NCBI GenBank assembly: GCA_030949565.1
Contig: JAUZSK010000028.1
Location: 1 to 42,120, forward strand
Reading direction: 5' to 3'
Length of the DNA: 42,120 bases
From: Enterobacterales bacterium
GTDB lineage: Bacteria > Pseudomonadota > Gammaproteobacteria > Enterobacterales > Kangiellaceae
In this document: positions 9,885 to 18,607 of the stretch, one piece after another
How positions within the stretch are numbered: the stretch's first letter is position 1
Layout of the letters: each line of letters starts with the position of its first letter
Position numbers and translations under genes: made by a program
The notes under the pieces: generated by a model
What the model was told of the DNA's origin: nothing
Seen by the model: the letters and a program-made list of their open reading frames with translations, nothing else
Database searches by the model: none

Positions 9885-11554
9885 AGTTTTAACTTAAGTT
9901 TATCAAGCTGCTGATTGGAAGAAGAAAGTTTCTGCTTCCATTGATCAAAGTCTCCCAGTAAATCTTCATAGGATGATAAGTCGCCAGTCTTAGCCGTGAT
10001 TTTGTCGAGTAACGGGCCCTTCAATTTATCTAATTCTTGTTTCGCTTTTTCACCGATTGCCGCCGCTAAAAGACCATCTAAACTGGAACGAATTTTAATT
10101 TTTGGACGATTAATATCGCCGCTAGCGGTTAGATCGATTTGCAGCTTCTTTTGCTTGCTCAAACTGGCCGCTAAGGTTTTTTGCCAGCCAGTGAGTGAAT
10201 CTGGTGCTATGATTTTTGGCTGATTAAGGGTCGCCGATAGCTTAACATCGAGTGTTTCTAGGGTAAAACTGGCAGTTAAACGAGCATTTAACTTTGCCGA
10301 ATTAATCACCCAAACACCGGCTTGTGATTGCATCAGTTGCATATTCTCAATGCGCCAAGATTTAATTTGGGTGGATAGCTTGCTTTGCATACTGTTAGCG
10401 CTTTTCCAGTCACTGAATAGACTAAAATTGAGTTCGCCACCCTGCTTTTGCTGATTGGTGAAAGAAAGCTCGGCTGGTTGGCCCACTCTCCAAGGTAGGT
10501 AACCTAAATTAGAGCCTAACCCTTCAATTTTATGATCATCATCTTGCCCGGAAATATGAATATTTTTTATCAAAATATCAGGGTATTGGATTTTATCCTT
10601 ATAGTCGATTGGTTGCCCTTTAGTTGAATCATAGCTGAATTTCTGTTCGCTATTATCTCCACCATCATCAGCGAGTTTTTGACTGATTGTTTTTATCCAA
10701 GGAGTTAACTCTGGACCTAAAAAAGATTGTGATAAATTGTCTCCACCGCCAGAGATCCCTGCCTTGCCTAACAGCGCATTAAGATCATCTTTTGGGCCTT
10801 GCTTTACCGCCGTGATTAAATCCTTTAAACGCTTTTTGTCCGACTTAAAACGTTTGGAAAGTTGACTAACATTTTTTCTTTCGCTATCAATGGAGCGTTT
10901 TAGTTTTTTCCAAGCTTTGCGATCTTTAAGTAGATTAAGGCGGTTAGATTTAAGCCGCTGCGACAAGCGATTATATTCAGTTTTAATGGCCGCTATTGTT
11001 GCTGTGGATTGTTTTTTATCTAGCGCATCGCGCCAATAAAGATCCATTTCTTTTTGCTCTTTGTTCAACTGATCGATGCGCTTTAGTGTAATCAAATCTG
11101 CTTTATCGACTAAATCTTGCAGTTCTTTTTCACCAATATTTTGGCTGGAAAAATTTGCAACATCGTTAGGGTTTTGGTCATTGATCGAAGAATCTAGCGC
11201 GCCACTAGTTTCTCTAGGCTGATTAAATTTAACCCCAGTGATTAGAAAATCTTCAATCACCAGCTTTTTCCACATTAAAGCATAGCTATCCAGTGAAAAC
11301 TTAATCTGCTCAAACTCTAGCATATTCTGCATCGGTTGATTAGGATCAGTTGCTTTAACACCCTGTAAACTCAAAGCCAAAGGAAATAGGGATAACTCAA
11401 CGTTGGCGACCTCGAGTTTGGCACCTAAACTTTTGGAGCCCAAGGTTTCAATGCTATCAGCGATAAGTACCGGTGCCAGTAAATAAGCAAAGGCCGAGCT
11501 GCCGAATATTAGAGCTAAAAAGGCCGCAAGACCCCAAATTCGTATTGATTTCAT
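9881..11554 (-). CDS. TIGR03545-like membrane-anchored protein with coiled coil
   Basis: This 557-residue protein has one N-terminal membrane anchor (IWGLAAFLALIFGSSAFAYLL). An AsmA/TIGR03545-like start follows (LEVANVELSLFPLALSLQGVK), in which a membrane protein projects a lipid-transfer-like beta layer into the periplasm. Residues of about 140-265 are rich in Lys, Glu, Leu and Arg and should form a long coiled coil. The remainder looks like beta-strand repeat (INRPKIKIRSSLDGLL). I recall TIGR03545 as a family of this length restricted to outer-membrane bacteria, often paired with TIGR03546; no such partner is seen here. Function unknown. Confidence 0.6.
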   Translation of the reverse strand: MKSIRIWGLAAFLALIFGSSAFAYLLAPVLIADSIETLGSKSLGAKLEVANVELSLFPLALSLQGVKATDPNQPMQNMLEFEQIKFSLDSYALMWKKLVIEDFLITGVKFNQPRETSGALDSSINDQNPNDVANFSSQNIGEKELQDLVDKADLITLKRIDQLNKEQKEMDLYWRDALDKKQSTATIAAIKTEYNRLSQRLKSNRLNLLKDRKAWKKLKRSIDSERKNVSQLSKRFKSDKKRLKDLITAVKQGPKDDLNALLGKAGISGGGDNLSQSFLGPELTPWIKTISQKLADDGGDNSEQKFSYDSTKGQPIDYKDKIQYPDILIKNIHISGQDDDHKIEGLGSNLGYLPWRVGQPAELSFTNQQKQGGELNFSLFSDWKSANSMQSKLSTQIKSWRIENMQLMQSQAGVWVINSAKLNARLTASFTLETLDVKLSATLNQPKIIAPDSLTGWQKTLAASLSKQKKLQIDLTASGDINRPKIKIRSSLDGLLAAAIGEKAKQELDKLKGPLLDKITAKTGDLSSYEDLLGDFDQWKQKLSSSNQQLDKLKLKL

Positions 11555-11800
11555 CGATTTTTCCGTTTGGTCAATGGTATAGGCTTAAAATACTGCCCTT
11601 ACTAGGCTAGTGTCTAGTGTTTTATGCAATTTTAGCTGGTTTATTGTAGATTGAAACCGCTTGCAATTGATAGGGCCGATATTAAATGCCTAGGTTAATT
11701 AATATTTCGAAAATGGTAATCAAGAATCAATGGTAAATCAATCAATGCGGACAGTGTCTGAGCCGTTGATTGACCCCATTGATTGGTTTACATGTAGTCC
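11555..11800. other. intergenic stretch upstream of the Phd/VapC module
   Basis: No coding frame or RNA gene is recognisable. Short repeated words around 11728-11785 (AATCAATGGTAAATCAATCAATG, then TTGATTGACCCCATTGATTGG) give an ATTGATT-rich, partly palindromic patch just before the module promoter. This is possibly regulatory, but nothing more can be said. Confidence 0.3.
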
Positions 11801-11830
11801 TTGACACAGTCGATTTGCTTTTGATATTAT
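11801..11830 (+). promoter_or_regulatory. sigma-70 promoter of the antitoxin-toxin module
   Basis: A perfect -35 TTGACA (11801-11806) and -10 TATTAT (11825-11830) are separated by 18 bases. The predicted start of transcription falls inside the palindrome at 11831-11855. Confidence 0.75.
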
Positions 11831-11855
11831 GATTGTACATGTATACTGTACAATC
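11831..11855. promoter_or_regulatory. operator palindrome for the Phd-type antitoxin
   Basis: Perfect 9-base arms GATTGTACA and TGTACAATC flank the 7-base spacer TGTATAC. It abuts the -10 box and lies 17 bases before the antitoxin ATG. This is the expected place for autorepression by a Phd/YefM-family antitoxin. Confidence 0.75.
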
Positions 11856-11872
11856 GATATTTGGATGCTAAA

Positions 11873-12103
11873 ATGCAAACGATCAATATCAGTGAGTTTA
11901 GAGCTAATCTTTTAAAATATTTAGAAATTGTAAATGCTGGAGAGCAAATAGCTGTTACATCAAACAGTAAACTACTTGCGACTGTTATACCTCCAACAGA
12001 TCAGAAAAAGATAGCAAAACAACAATTAAAAGAACTTTCTTCTACCGCGCAAATTCATAATATCACAAGCCCAATAGATATTGACTGGGAAGCATCATTG
12101 TGA
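11873..12103 (+). CDS. Phd/YefM-family antitoxin
   Basis: The protein (76 residues from ATG 11873; a TTG at 11861 is less likely) starts MQTINISEFRANLLKYLEIV and has the EQIAVTSNSKLLATVIPP strand pattern of Phd/YefM DNA-binding antitoxins. The C-terminal tail ending DIDWEASL would be the toxin-neutralising part. The stop overlaps the start of the toxin remnant by four bases, the usual coupled arrangement. The antitoxin, promoter and operator are intact while the toxin is not, so it now acts alone at best. Confidence 0.85.
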   Translation: MQTINISEFRANLLKYLEIVNAGEQIAVTSNSKLLATVIPPTDQKKIAKQQLKELSSTAQIHNITSPIDIDWEASL

Positions 12104-12490
12104 TTCTAATGGATACTTGTGCCATTATTTGGGATGCACTTGAAGTAGCAAAACTCTCTGACAAAGCTATTGCCGCGATAGAAATAGCAGATCAGAAAGA
12201 TTCTCTTATTATTTCTGATATTTCAATGTGTGGAAACACTCGACGCCAATGTAAAATGAACAGCGACTTGAAATTGATTCAACCGCGGCTAGTTTTATCA
12301 ATCTATTCTTAAAATCTAGAAATGTTACTGTTCAACCAATTACCCCTGAAATAGCAGAGCTATCCGTCAGCTTTGACGCCTCTATCAATAAAGATCCCGC
12401 TGATCGGATCATAGCGGCTACATCAATCATTTACAATGCGAAGCCTGGCAACAACCGGATAAAATCTCGCCGCTAGCAAACTGTCAGATA
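12100..12490 (+). pseudogene. decayed VapC (PIN-domain) toxin
   Basis: It begins MILMDTCAIIWDALEVAKLSD, with the first PIN acidic residue (Asp5), and runs in frame to ISDISM. Homology then jumps frames. EIDSTAASFINLFLKSRNVTVQPITPEIAEL and the PIN motif KDPADRIIAATSII are read in another frame (about 12273-12440). The final TADKNLAASKLSDT-like tail is spread over still other frames. At least three small indels are needed to restore one protein, so this is genuine decay, not a single base-call error. Confidence 0.85.
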
Positions 12491-12507
12491 CGTTCCTTTG
12501 CTAAAGA

Positions 12508-13188
12508 TCAATCACTCACCAAACCAAAAGCTCGTACCGGAAATGTCCCCATTCCTTTCATCTTAACTGGGACGGCGAAAAACTTAAAATGGTCTTGTGG
12601 TAGCTGATCAAGCCCCGTCATATGTTCACAAATAGGGATACCGCCGCCGAGCAAAACCGAGTGGCAGGGTCTGCTGCCGCCACTAACATCATCAATATTA
12701 TAGCTGTCGATGCCGACCAGTTTGACACCCTCTTGTTTAAGGAAATTGGCTACTTCTTCTGTAACGAAAGGATGGTTTTCAAAATACTGATCGCTACCCC
12801 AATGACGATCTTCAGTTGGTTTGAAATAAAACGGCTTTATTTTTACATCAATATCTTTTAGATCGGACATTTCTATCTTGTTGTTGTCGGGATCAATAAT
12901 GATTTTGACGGCTTCAAGATTGGCTAATTTATCTAAAGCGATTTGCGAAAGATCGTCGCCATCCAGATAACGGTGAAAGGGTACATCGACATAGGTGCCG
13001 CTATTAGAACACAGACTCACCACGCCTATTTGGAAACTAGTTCCTTCATCATAGTGGGATTTAGAAGCTTCTCGGGAGAGGTAATCGCAAATAATCGGTG
13101 CTGGTAAGCCCTTGTAGGTCACCATGCCATCACTGACCACATGGCTGACATCGATGAGAGTAAAACCATCTTGCTTAAAGATTGTCAT
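12508..13188 (-). CDS. cyclase-family (kynurenine formamidase-like) hydrolase
   Basis: This 226-residue protein of the cyclase/kynurenine formamidase family is a metal-dependent amide or ester hydrolase. The family's metal motif HxGTHxDxPxH appears here as NSGTYVDVPFH (residues 62-72). Asp68 and His72 are kept, but the two other His are Asn62 and Tyr66. The later segments GIDSYNIDDV and CHSVLLGGGIPICEHMTGLDQLP fit the family core. It lies 35 bases after the M48 protease on the same strand, so it is probably the last gene of that operon. Substrate unknown. Confidence 0.8.
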   Translation of the reverse strand: MTIFKQDGFTLIDVSHVVSDGMVTYKGLPAPIICDYLSREASKSHYDEGTSFQIGVVSLCSNSGTYVDVPFHRYLDGDDLSQIALDKLANLEAVKIIIDPDNNKIEMSDLKDIDVKIKPFYFKPTEDRHWGSDQYFENHPFVTEEVANFLKQEGVKLVGIDSYNIDDVSGGSRPCHSVLLGGGIPICEHMTGLDQLPQDHFKFFAVPVKMKGMGTFPVRAFGLVSD

Positions 13189-13223
13189 GAGGACTACCTA
13201 TTTTACATACGGGAACTAATATT

Positions 13224-14357
13224 TTAACTGGATTGATCTAGATTTTGGTAGTGCTTAATCATTTCTTCAGTCATTTTAACTCGATCTTCCGTTGCGGGAT
13301 GGGTTGATAAAAAATCAGAAATATTGAGCTGTTCTGAATCCTTGTCATTTTCACTAAGCTTATCAGAAGTGGTATTTTCACAAGGATCTTTTTTTTCTGT
13401 ACCTTCACAATTATCTTTATCTTTGAGATTTGCAAGACCTGACATGATATCTGCAAAATAATGTAATGGGATACCTTGATCATGCAAGGTTTGCAACGCA
13501 AAGCGGTCAGCTTCGATTTCAAATTCGCGAGACCAAGACAAATCAACAATCAAAGTGGGTATGCCGGTTAAAATATCGATGGTGTCTACATCGCCACTGA
13601 TTAAAACAACCATGATGGTAAAGAATGAATCCTGTAAGACTCGTCGAGTCATATGCTTGTGTTCCAAATGCCCTATTTCATGGAATAGAACGGCTACTAG
13701 CTCTTGATTATTTTTGGCTAGTTTGACAAAGGCATCAGTGAATACGATATTGCCACTGGGGAGCGCTAGTGCGTTAGGAGGTAAGCCTGAGCGGAAGTTT
13801 AGTTTGACACCCAACTCTTTATATTGATTCAAATAAGGTGCTGCGAGCGCCTGAATTTCATCCTGTCTTTGCTGTGATAGTTCACTCGGATCAAACATTG
13901 TTCGGTCAAGTAGATCGAGACTGCTACCAAACCGTTCAGTCGTAAACTGCGGTAAGCGGTGGGCAACATATTTTGCCGAAGCCGGGATCCCATATACGAC
14001 AAAAGACCAGATCAGAGTAATTGTTACTAGCGTTGAAACGAGCACTAAACTGAGTTTAGACTCCAGTTGGTGTAAAAGAGAGTGTGAGTTTTGGCTATAT
14101 TTTGACAAGACTTGATCAATGGCTGCATTATCTTGTGTCACAAATATTTGACAGTCATCAATTGCAATTTCTCTTGGTGTATTACCCAATCGAGAAGAAA
14201 TAGCTAGGCTCGCAAAATCAAGCGGGATCTTTTTCTTCTCGCCATCTAAGTTGGTGAAAAAAAGCGTTAAACAAGGAAGCGCCATTTGACCAACCTCTAT
14301 GAATGCATCGCATTGCATAGAGGTTACGCCATCGAGATAATAGCCCTTAATAATCAT
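13224..14357 (-). CDS. M48-family membrane metalloprotease
   Basis: This 377-residue protein has a cytoplasmic or lumenal N-terminal domain, one membrane segment at about 104-124 (VLVSTLVTITLIWSFVVYGI), and an M48 catalytic domain. Zinc motif HEIGH (His226, Glu227, His230) is followed by FEIEADRFA, supplying the third ligand. The C-terminal STHPATEDRVKM is typical of M48C proteases. Genes of this type are often paired with DUF898 membrane proteins, and here the DUF898 gene lies 14 bases upstream. Between the two conserved parts is an acidic Lys/Asp/Glu-rich insert (about 313-344). Confidence 0.92.
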   Translation of the reverse strand: MIIKGYYLDGVTSMQCDAFIEVGQMALPCLTLFFTNLDGEKKKIPLDFASLAISSRLGNTPREIAIDDCQIFVTQDNAAIDQVLSKYSQNSHSLLHQLESKLSLVLVSTLVTITLIWSFVVYGIPASAKYVAHRLPQFTTERFGSSLDLLDRTMFDPSELSQQRQDEIQALAAPYLNQYKELGVKLNFRSGLPPNALALPSGNIVFTDAFVKLAKNNQELVAVLFHEIGHLEHKHMTRRVLQDSFFTIMVVLISGDVDTIDILTGIPTLIVDLSWSREFEIEADRFALQTLHDQGIPLHYFADIMSGLANLKDKDNCEGTEKKDPCENTTSDKLSENDKDSEQLNISDFLSTHPATEDRVKMTEEMIKHYQNLDQSS

Positions 14358-15257
14358 TATTATGGCTGCGTTTAAAATCCAAGATCAAATACATCACCCA
14401 TCTCTTCTCCTAATGCACTAACATTTTCTTTCTCTGCCGCAGCAAATGAGTCTAGACCAACCACTGCATGCAGGGTTAAACGAGAAGCAAAATATTTCAC
14501 CATGCGGACTTTGGCAGCCGGTAAATAGAGACCTAGAGTGACTACAGTCAATAAAAAATTAATTAAAAGTACCTTACCCAACTCCATCATTTGCATGGAA
14601 CCTTCAAATTTATTTTGGACAATGGATAAATTATTAAATATTAAATTATTAAGACTCACCATAAAATATAAAATTGCACCAATATAGGCAACTGCGATAA
14701 TGATTGGAGAAATCAAAATTAAGGCAGGCATCATGGTATTAATTAAAATCACGGGGATGGCAACGGCTATGCCGAGACCAATCACAATAAGAAAAATCAT
14801 GCCGTAGTCTTTATAGGTGGCGGAAAAGTCAAACTTAGTCGTACCGTAAGCACTATTTTTAATCACATACTGGTGCATTTTAAGAAACGCCATTGGATAT
14901 AAAATACCAAAAGTGATAACACCTAAAATTGGCCAGACAAACAGTACCATAAAGGCTTCGCCGTAGCTTCCATGAAAACGAAACTGGATATTTTTATAGG
15001 CAGTCATTCGCCGCCCAAAAGCGAGCGACTTATTCATTAAATAGGGAATAGCGATCACAAATAATAATGCCAAAATAACACCCAGAATGGGGCTCATTGC
15101 AGTCACAATATTAAATAATATAAAGACACCCACCGCTATCATACGACCCTTAAAAATTGTCATAGGGTCAGCTAAATAACGAAAGTTTGTATCATCTAAA
15201 TACATATTAGAATAAAAATAACGGTTAGTCCTTACTTTCGCCCACGCAGAATAGATA

Positions 15258-15265
15258 CCCAAGGT
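15258..15265. repeat. 8-bp target-site duplication, left copy (CCCAAGGT)
   Basis: Identical to 16998-17005 and adjoining the left IS66 end. Both copies read ACCTTGGG in the DUF898 coding direction. Confidence 0.95.
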
Positions 15266-16997
15266 GTAACTACTCGCACCCTACATCATTAATTTTACCA
15301 GCCAAAGCCATTTGAATGGCAATTAATGGATTATATCCTTTGTTTGCCATAGTCTGAAGATAACTTGAAATTCGACAATAAGCTTGAGCGTATCTAACGG
15401 TTCTAAAACAACCCGACACCTTTTGCTTTACCTTGGCCATTCTTAAATCACGCTCGGCTCGATTATTGGTAAATGAAACATGAGAGTTCTTCGCAAACAA
15501 TAATACAGATTGTTCATTCTCACTCATTCTTTCCCATAAATTATGAGCCTCTGATTTTGCTATTCTACCGCGCTTACCGCTGGGTTTGGGTGGCACAGGC
15601 GGTAATTCTTTTTCTCCGCGCGTGATAATATTTCTAAACCGTTTCTGTAAATTAGCATAATCTTTATCGGTCAGTTTCTTTTGCTCATTCTTCGAGACCT
15701 TGGCACAGGTTTCTTTTAGAAGACGCTTCATATTTTTAGCCCAAACATACCCATTGGACTCAACAACAAACGTCAACTCACGCATCAAATGTGAACCACA
15801 TAACCCATGCCCACAATGTCGATAGGAAAAATAAGATGCCCAACAATCATGGATGATCACGCCGCCATAACGCGGCACAATATCAATCGTATCAATGGCT
15901 TTAATGCCCCTCCCGCGATTCAGGCATTTTAACGTAATATCGCCAGCTGAATAAACATGGACCCAGTGGTTCTTTTTATCCACTCTTAGTGAGGTTTCAT
16001 CGACATTCATTGCCGGCATTTTTAATAATGCTTCTTTGGCTGAAACCTCCCACTCTTCTAAGGCTTGATGAAGGCGCCATACAAACTTCAATAAGCTTGC
16101 TTCTGCAAGCGTGACATCCATCATTGATTTGACTAATTTCTGAACACGGTTAAGTGCCACCATCTGACAAACTAGCAAATTGATCACAAAAGCCTTTAGG
16201 CCATCGCCATACTGAAGCGGGCCATGCAAGCCGGCAGGAAACGATGCTTTTACGGTTGAATCACACGATGGACACTGTTTAATTTGAACATCAACATGCT
16301 CAACCACTTTTTCAAAAACAATATCAATTTTTGTGCGTCGTTCAGACTCAGTGCTGGCAGTGGCGTTTAAGTCTTCACCACACCGATCACAGTTATAAAC
16401 TTCAATGGTAGTAACCGTTTCTATCGTGCGTGTATTGTTAGCCGTGAGTGGGTTTTCTGTTTTCCCTTTACCATTGCTTCCCTGAACAGGCTTTAAAGCG
16501 GACTCATCTTTATCTGTTTGTGAGGAAGGAATACTCGAATTCTTATTATTTTTCTTGGTGGATTTTTCAAGAAATATGGAAAGCATGAGTTCCATGATCA
16601 TAAAACATACTGTTCATCAGAAATTTTATTTCAGTTGTGATTTTTCCGCTGGCACACAATTGTTCAAAGTCAGCCTTGATGCGACTGACTTCCATTACGA
16701 ACAGTTGTTTTGTCTACGTTTGACACTAAGAAAATCACCTTAAACCTTTGCTGTAGGTTTGATGATAACATGGCTTTTTTCGACTCTCTGAGCGGTGCTC
16801 TGCTAGACGTTCTCTGTCGGGTTGAAGCTTGGAATCAAAGTTTTTAGGAAACGATCTTATTTGATCCGTTTGGGATCTCTAGCGATCTATTTTATACGGA
16901 CTTAGGAAAGTAGTTTTTTCGTCCAAAAAACTGTCAAGTATTATTTTTATTTTTCTGAATATGTTCAGTTTTTAGATGCTACTGGGTGAGTAGTTAC
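15266..16997 (-). mobile_element. IS66-family element, single-gene (ISBst12-like) type
   Basis: The 1732-bp element ends GTAACTACTCGCACCC (15266-15281) and, inverted, GTAACTACTCACCC (16984-16997). It is flanked by perfect 8-bp target duplications CCCAAGGT at 15258-15265 and 16998-17005. It carries only the large transposase, without the tnpA and tnpB genes of classical IS66; this matches the ISBst12 subgroup. The roughly 300 bp behind the transposase start (16696-16997) is non-coding and holds a hairpin AGTTTTTT/AAAAAACT at 16912-16932. The exact repeats indicate a recent insertion. Confidence 0.95.
15270..16695 (-). pseudogene. IS66 transposase (TnpC), frameshifted near its N-terminus
   Basis: The main frame (15270-16601) holds a zinc-finger region (CDRCGEDL, CPSCDS) and the DDE core: MNVDETSLRV, VIIHDCWASYF and NNRAERDLRMAK. 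Upstream, the frame from ATG 16695 reads MEVSRIKADFEQLCASGKIT, the expected N-terminus of ISBst12-type transposases. It runs into the main frame if one base is removed from the A run at 16602-16605 (plus strand). The restored length is about 474 residues. The stop lies within the left terminal repeat. Frameshift or sequencing error; the single-base nature leaves activity open. Confidence 0.88.
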
Positions 16998-17005
16998 CCC
17001 AAGGT
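16998..17005. repeat. 8-bp target-site duplication, right copy (CCCAAGGT)
   Basis: Identical to 15258-15265 and adjoining the right IS66 end. Confidence 0.95.
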
Positions 17006-17349
17006 AATAATAGTTAAAAGAACATTAACAATCCAAATTTTGAAGTATTCCCAACCATCGCCTTTAAATTCAAAAGCTAAAGTGCGAGGCGCACTCGATG
17101 AACTTTTTGTTTCTATTTCGCTTGTAGAATCCATAATTTGTCCCTTTTTATAATTTTTAGGTGGTTTTTACCACTGACAGTTAATTGAAAAGCCGCTAAG
17201 GCACTCCATTGGTAAAGGATAATAATGAAAATTCATTATACCTACAAGGTAAATAATTACATGTTTGTACAGCAATTCTCGGTGAAATTAAAAAGCCCAG
17301 TTTATCAGCTCTACAGCGCCATCAAAAATATTGCTTTCGCACTAAAGGA

Positions 17350-18551
17350 CAGGGCAAGATCGTACTTTATTGAACTTTTAGGTAAATTGGTGATCAGATC
17401 AGTATCAACCACGAGGAGATACTGCTATGACATTTATAGACCATTTTACTTCAATAGAAGATCCACGAACGAATATTAACGTTAAACATGACCTTTTAGA
17501 TGTGCTATTTTTAACGGTAAGTGCTGTATTATCAGGTGCAGAAGGCTGGAAGGACATTAAAGAGTTTGGCGATAACAAGCTCGATTGGCTAAGACAATAT
17601 AGAGACTTTAAAAACGGAATACCGGTCGATGACACCATTGCTCGGATCATAAGGGCAATCGAGCCTGCACAATTAAACCAGGCATTTATTAATTGGGTTA
17701 ATGAAGTGAGGGTCGATAAGGGGCAAGAACAAATAGCGCTTGATGGAAAAACATTACGCCGTTCATTTGATGGAGATAGGCAAACCGCATTACACAGTAT
17801 TACCGCTTGGAGTCGCTCACAAGGATTGGTTCTTGCTCAATTAAAATCGACGGGTAAAAAAAATGAAAATGCTTCGGTTATTGACATGCTCAATGTGCTG
17901 AATATCAAAGGTGCGTTGGATAAGCGCCGATGCGATGAATACACAGAAAAAAATCGTCAATACTATTGTTGAAAAGAAAGCGGACTATGTGCTTTGTGTC
18001 AAATTGAACCATAAGAAATTACGTCATGAAATTGCCGGTTATTTCCATAAAATCAAAAGAGAAACACCTGAGTTTATTGAAGAGTTTGAGGAAGTTGATA
18101 GTGGTCATGGTCGCATTGAAGTTAGGAAATATAGGCAACTCAGAGTGAATGAATGGATTAGTGAGGCGAGTAATTGGTCCAATATTCAAACGGTTATTGA
18201 GGTTGAGCGAGAGCGACATTTTAAAGGTGAAGTGGTGCAGCAAGAAACCTTGTATTACATTAGTTCTTTGGCGCCGGATGTGGAAAGAATAGGTAAAGCC
18301 ATTCGCAGTCATTGGGGAGTGGAAAGCACCCATTGATCCTTGATGTGACGTTTAAAGAAGATGACTGTCGGATCCGAAATGGTGACGGAGCTGAAAATGT
18401 TGCTGTTATCCGACGATTTGCTTTGAACTTAACGAAACTACACCCTCAAAAAATAGTATGAGAGGTAAATTGAAGCAGGCAGGATGGAGTGATAAATTTC
18501 GCTCTGAACTAATTTTTGGTCAAAATTAGTACAAAGTATGCGGTTGCCCTG
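17350..18551 (+). mobile_element. decayed ISAs1-family insertion sequence
   Basis: The left end CAGGGCAAGATCGTACTTTA (17350) and the inverted right end CAGGGCAACCGCATACTTTG (ending 18551) match each other imperfectly, in the style of ISAs1-family ends. The 1202-bp length fits the family. No convincing target duplication is seen at the borders. The enclosed transposase has several frameshifts, so this copy is not autonomous. Confidence 0.85.
17427..18529 (+). pseudogene. ISAs1-family transposase, multiple frameshifts
   Basis: It starts MTFIDHFTSIEDPRTNINVKH after GAGGAG-like spacing and contains VDDTIARI, QIALDGKTLRRSFDG and HSITAWS, all typical of ISAs1 (DDE, H-repeat-associated) transposases. 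The frame changes near 17917-17925 into SADAMNTQKKIVNTIVEKKADYVL, again at about 18334 (SHWGVESTHW then ILDVTFKEDDCRIRNGDGAENVAVIRRFALNL), and once more near 18450 before KLKQAGWSDKFRSELIF. Three indels make it a pseudogene. Confidence 0.9.
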
Positions 18552-18607
18552 TAATTCACCCCCAGAATTGACTTGCAACCATGCAAATCTTAAATTATAG
18601 TTGCAAT

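Larger units (their letters stand above)
14372..17134 (-). pseudogene. DUF898 (YjgN-like) membrane protein, split by an IS66 element
   Basis: The two coding parts are 16998-17134 (N-terminal 45 residues, ATG 17134 with AAAGGGAC Shine-Dalgarno) and 14372-15257. Removing the element and one copy of the target repeat restores ...TIITLGIYSAWAKVRTNRYFY..., the family's hallmark segment, and a protein of about 340 residues. The N-terminal piece reads APRTLAFEFKGDGWEYFKIW, also typical. Several membrane segments and a second VTLGLYLPAAKVRMVKYFASR repeat (the DUF898 tandem motif) lie in the downstream part. It is upstream of and presumably co-transcribed with the M48 gene, so the insertion should be polar on protease expression. 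Confidence 0.93.

Noticed and set aside
17225..17479. 84-residue plus-strand frame starting just before the ISAs1 left end
   Set aside because: It runs through the IS end and into the transposase in a different frame; no family pattern. At most the first 41 codons could be a truncated gene start.
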